From: JAGTVB01 sp964624765
GTDB lineage: Bacteria; Pseudomonadota; Gammaproteobacteria; HK1
NCBI GenBank assembly: GCA_964624765.1
Contig: CAZUZO010000139.1
Location: forward strand, 1 to 8,700
Direction: 5' to 3'
Length of the DNA: 8,700 nt
A model generated the notes under the pieces. The model worked only from the letters and a program-made list of their open reading frames with translations, had not been told where the DNA came from and searched no databases. The translations under genes and the position numbers were made by a program. Below, piece by piece: positions 7,763 to 8,700 of this stretch; the stretch's first letter is position 1; the number at the start of each line of letters is the position of its first letter.

Positions 7763-7782
7763 TTCCGGCTAGGAAGCCGGAA
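7763..7782. repeat. REP-like extragenic palindrome
   Basis: A perfect 8-bp inverted repeat, TTCCGGCT-AGGA-AGCCGGAA, is embedded in the context GTCATTCCGGCT...GGAACCCAGTCAC. This matches the widespread class of CATTCCGGC..GCCGGAATCCAG extragenic repeats in proteobacteria, as I recall it. Only one copy is in the window, so its repeat status in this genome is inferred from the motif. It has no T-tract and lies between divergent genes, so it is not a terminator for either. Confidence 0.6.
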
Positions 7783-7908
7783 CCCAGTCACCAAGGATGG
7801 CTAGGATCGAGCGATCGATACGTTGACCGATCGCGACGACTCTCTATCGCGCGCATGATGACCGACATGACGGTGAGAACATGACCGTGGCTCGTGCGCC
7901 GTAAAAAG

Positions 7909-7937
7909 ATGACAAAAGGCGGGCTATTTGTTAGCGT
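7909..7937 (+). promoter_or_regulatory. Weak promoter candidate for the His-rich gene
   Basis: ATGACA (7909-7914, five of six bases of the sigma-70 -35 box) is followed at a 17-bp spacing by TAGCGT (7932-7937, only three of six bases of the -10 box). Nothing better is visible in the 170 bp before the gene. No Zur-like sequence is seen here. Treat it as a guess. Confidence 0.2.
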
Positions 7938-8057
7938 TTCGAGCGGTGAGCTTCGAACATCAGAAGGTTTTGGAAGTCACCACTACCCACTGAACGCATC
8001 CCAACTCGGCGGCGCGGCGAGGATAGCCGACGGATTTCACGAGAGGAGACGTAGTCC

Positions 8058-8411
8058 ATGGCAGACCCAGGCAAAACACACACGGCGCATGCGCACACCC
8101 ATGGCGAGGGCTGCAGCCATACCGCCATTCAGCACGGAGACCACATCGATTATCTCCACGAAGGCCACCTGCACCATCCCGATGGCAACCATGTAGAGGA
8201 GCATGCTTTAGACATCGACAGCACCAATCCGGCCAATTGTACGCCGCAGCACAGGTGTGCAGGGCATGATAGTACCCATCGACATGGACCGGGATGTGGA
8301 CATGAAGCGGTTCCCCACGGCGACCACATCGATTATCTGGTCGAGGGTCACCTGCATCACCCCCACGGTGATCACTGCGACGATCATGGAGCAGTCAAGG
8401 TCGTGGCATGA
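8058..8411 (+). CDS. Histidine-rich duplicated small protein, putative zinc buffer or metallochaperone
   Basis: A 117-residue protein with 26 histidines and 5 cysteines and no signal peptide or membrane segment, so probably cytosolic. It consists of two copies of a 33-residue unit (residues 13-45 and 74-106; 24 of 33 identical) of the form HxHGxGCxHxA..HGDHIDYLxEGHLHHPxGxH. A linker containing CTPQHRCAGH (61-70) joins them, and a CDDHG tail follows. GGAGA at 8045-8049 lies eight bases before the ATG, a good ribosome binding site that fixes the start. The density and regular spacing of His, Cys and Asp suggest several bound Zn(II), Ni(II) or Co(II) ions. I recall similar HGDHxDYL..GHLHHPHGDHC proteins as uncharacterised hypothetical proteins in other proteobacteria, with no assigned function. 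It is divergent from the znuA-like gene and shares the TAHAHxHGEG motif (9-18) with it. A role in zinc storage or delivery is inferred from composition and context; nickel or cobalt handling is an alternative. Confidence 0.85.
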   Translation: MADPGKTHTAHAHTHGEGCSHTAIQHGDHIDYLHEGHLHHPDGNHVEEHALDIDSTNPANCTPQHRCAGHDSTHRHGPGCGHEAVPHGDHIDYLVEGHLHHPHGDHCDDHGAVKVVA

Positions 8412-8420
8412 GAGGACTTT

Positions 8421-8442
8421 GAACTGCCCTAGCGCGCAGTTC
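8421..8442 (+). terminator. Possible weak hairpin after the His-rich gene
   Basis: A perfect 7-bp inverted repeat, GAACTGC-8 bases-GCAGTTC, begins 9 bp after the stop codon. There is no T-tract behind it, so it is not a classical intrinsic terminator. It could stabilise the mRNA end or assist termination. Confidence 0.3.
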
Positions 8443-8605
8443 CGGAAGCCGGCGGGGAACACACGCGCAGCGATGAGGTATGGGCGAGCTAGGCGGTTAG
8501 CGGGCCGATCGACTCAATGTTCGTTTCATGCTCCCCTTCGTGCTTGCCGCAGCGTGACTTTCTGGCGCCGTGCACGGGGTACAGCAATGCGATGGCGTTG
8601 ATCGG

Positions 8606-8648
8606 CTAAGAAGCTGTTTTAAAAATTACTGCGCTTGCCTGAGCGGCG
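8606..8648 (+). repeat. 43-bp dispersed repeat, copy 2
   Basis: It begins CTAAGAAGCTGTTTTAAAAA and ends GAGCGGCG, matching the minus-strand copy at 5767-5725 at 37 of 43 positions without gaps. Sequence continuing from it to the window end (GCGCGGCAGCTCGAAATGCT and onward) includes the palindrome described separately, so this copy seems to be part of a longer element. Confidence 0.8.
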
Positions 8649-8672
8649 TTGCGCGGCAGCTCGAAATGCTCA

Positions 8673-8688
8673 TGTACTCCTTTGTACA
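8673..8688. repeat. TGTAC/GTACA palindrome at the window edge
   Basis: TGTAC-TCCTTT-GTACA is a 5-bp inverted repeat with a 6-base loop, set in AATGCTCATGTAC...GTACACTCCGCG. It directly follows repeat copy 2 and probably forms the centre of a longer imperfectly palindromic extragenic element that the window truncates. No gene overlaps it. Confidence 0.5.
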
Positions 8689-8700
8689 CTCCGCGTTACT

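Larger units (their letters stand above)
7487..8057. other. Divergent intergenic region between znuA-like and His-rich genes
   Basis: This 571-bp region holds regulatory and repeat sequence rather than a gene. Next to znuA are the promoter and operator candidate (about 7521-7560). A REP-like hairpin is at 7763-7782. A GATCG-rich patch (about 7806-7833) is followed by three nearby CATGA units (7854-7885). On the right are a weak promoter candidate and the ribosome binding site of the His-rich gene. Open frames that cross it are rich in Arg, Ser and Pro and match no family I know. Confidence 0.5.

Noticed and set aside
7308..7772. 154-residue plus-strand open frame across the znuA start
   Set aside because: It overlaps the 5' end of znuA antisense, has no ribosome binding site or recognisable domain, and runs through the promoter and the REP-like hairpin.
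7894..8196. 100-residue plus-strand open frame before and into the His-rich gene
   Set aside because: It overlaps the His-rich gene in another frame. The His-rich frame has the ribosome binding site and an internal protein-level repeat, which only that frame explains.
8085..8375. CRISPR or short tandem DNA repeat suggested by the repeated units in the His-rich gene
   Set aside because: There are only two units, they are in the same coding frame, and third positions differ freely. This is a protein-level duplication.
8568..8577. 10-bp palindrome CCGTGCACGG as an operator
   Set aside because: A single short GC-rich palindrome with no promoter or gene next to it is expected by chance at this base composition.
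8257..8601. 114-residue plus-strand open frame at the right end
   Set aside because: It begins inside the His-rich gene out of frame. The remainder is Arg/Thr-rich and resembles no family.

Overview
The window reads as a GC-rich proteobacterial chromosome segment, most likely gamma- or betaproteobacterial. This rests on codon bias, a periplasmic-type metal-binding protein with a signal peptide, a MacA/HlyD-type adaptor that implies an outer membrane, and short extragenic palindromes typical of such genomes. Nothing in it allows a species call. There are no rRNA, tRNA, CRISPR, phage or transposase genes.

Layout. Positions 7486 down to 439 form one run of six genes on the minus strand. First come a zinc-type ABC importer's binding protein (znuA-like, 7486-6518) and its ATPase (znuC-like, 6521-5784, 4-nt overlap). 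A 184-bp gap holding a repeat follows, then the importer's permease (znuB-like, 5599-4769). After only 33 bp come a LolD/MacB-type ATPase (4735-4004), a large FtsX/MacB-type permease (4007-1635, 4-nt overlap) and an HlyD/MacA-type membrane-fusion adaptor (1635-439, 1-nt overlap). The first three genes should bring zinc (possibly manganese) across the inner membrane. The last three should form a periplasm-spanning mechanotransmission-type export or extraction machine. Its outer-membrane partner is not in the window.

Divergently, on the plus strand at 8058-8411, lies a small cytosolic-looking protein that is 22% histidine (26 of 117 residues). It is built from two copies of a 33-residue His/Cys/Asp unit and has a good ribosome binding site. 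It carries the ten-residue motif TAHAHxHGEG, which is also found in the His loop of the ZnuA-like protein. A zinc buffer or metallochaperone working beside the importer is the natural reading, but it is an inference.

The 571-bp divergent intergenic region (7487-8057) holds a likely znuA promoter with a weak, partial Zur-operator-like sequence, a REP-like hairpin (TTCCGGCT/AGCCGGAA) and a weak promoter candidate for the His-rich gene. A 43-bp repeat occurs twice in inverted orientation, 37/43 identical: once between znuC and znuB and once at the right end of the window. The right copy runs into a TGTAC/GTACA palindrome and appears to be cut by the window edge. The first 438 bp, downstream of the adaptor gene, hold no gene I can call with confidence.
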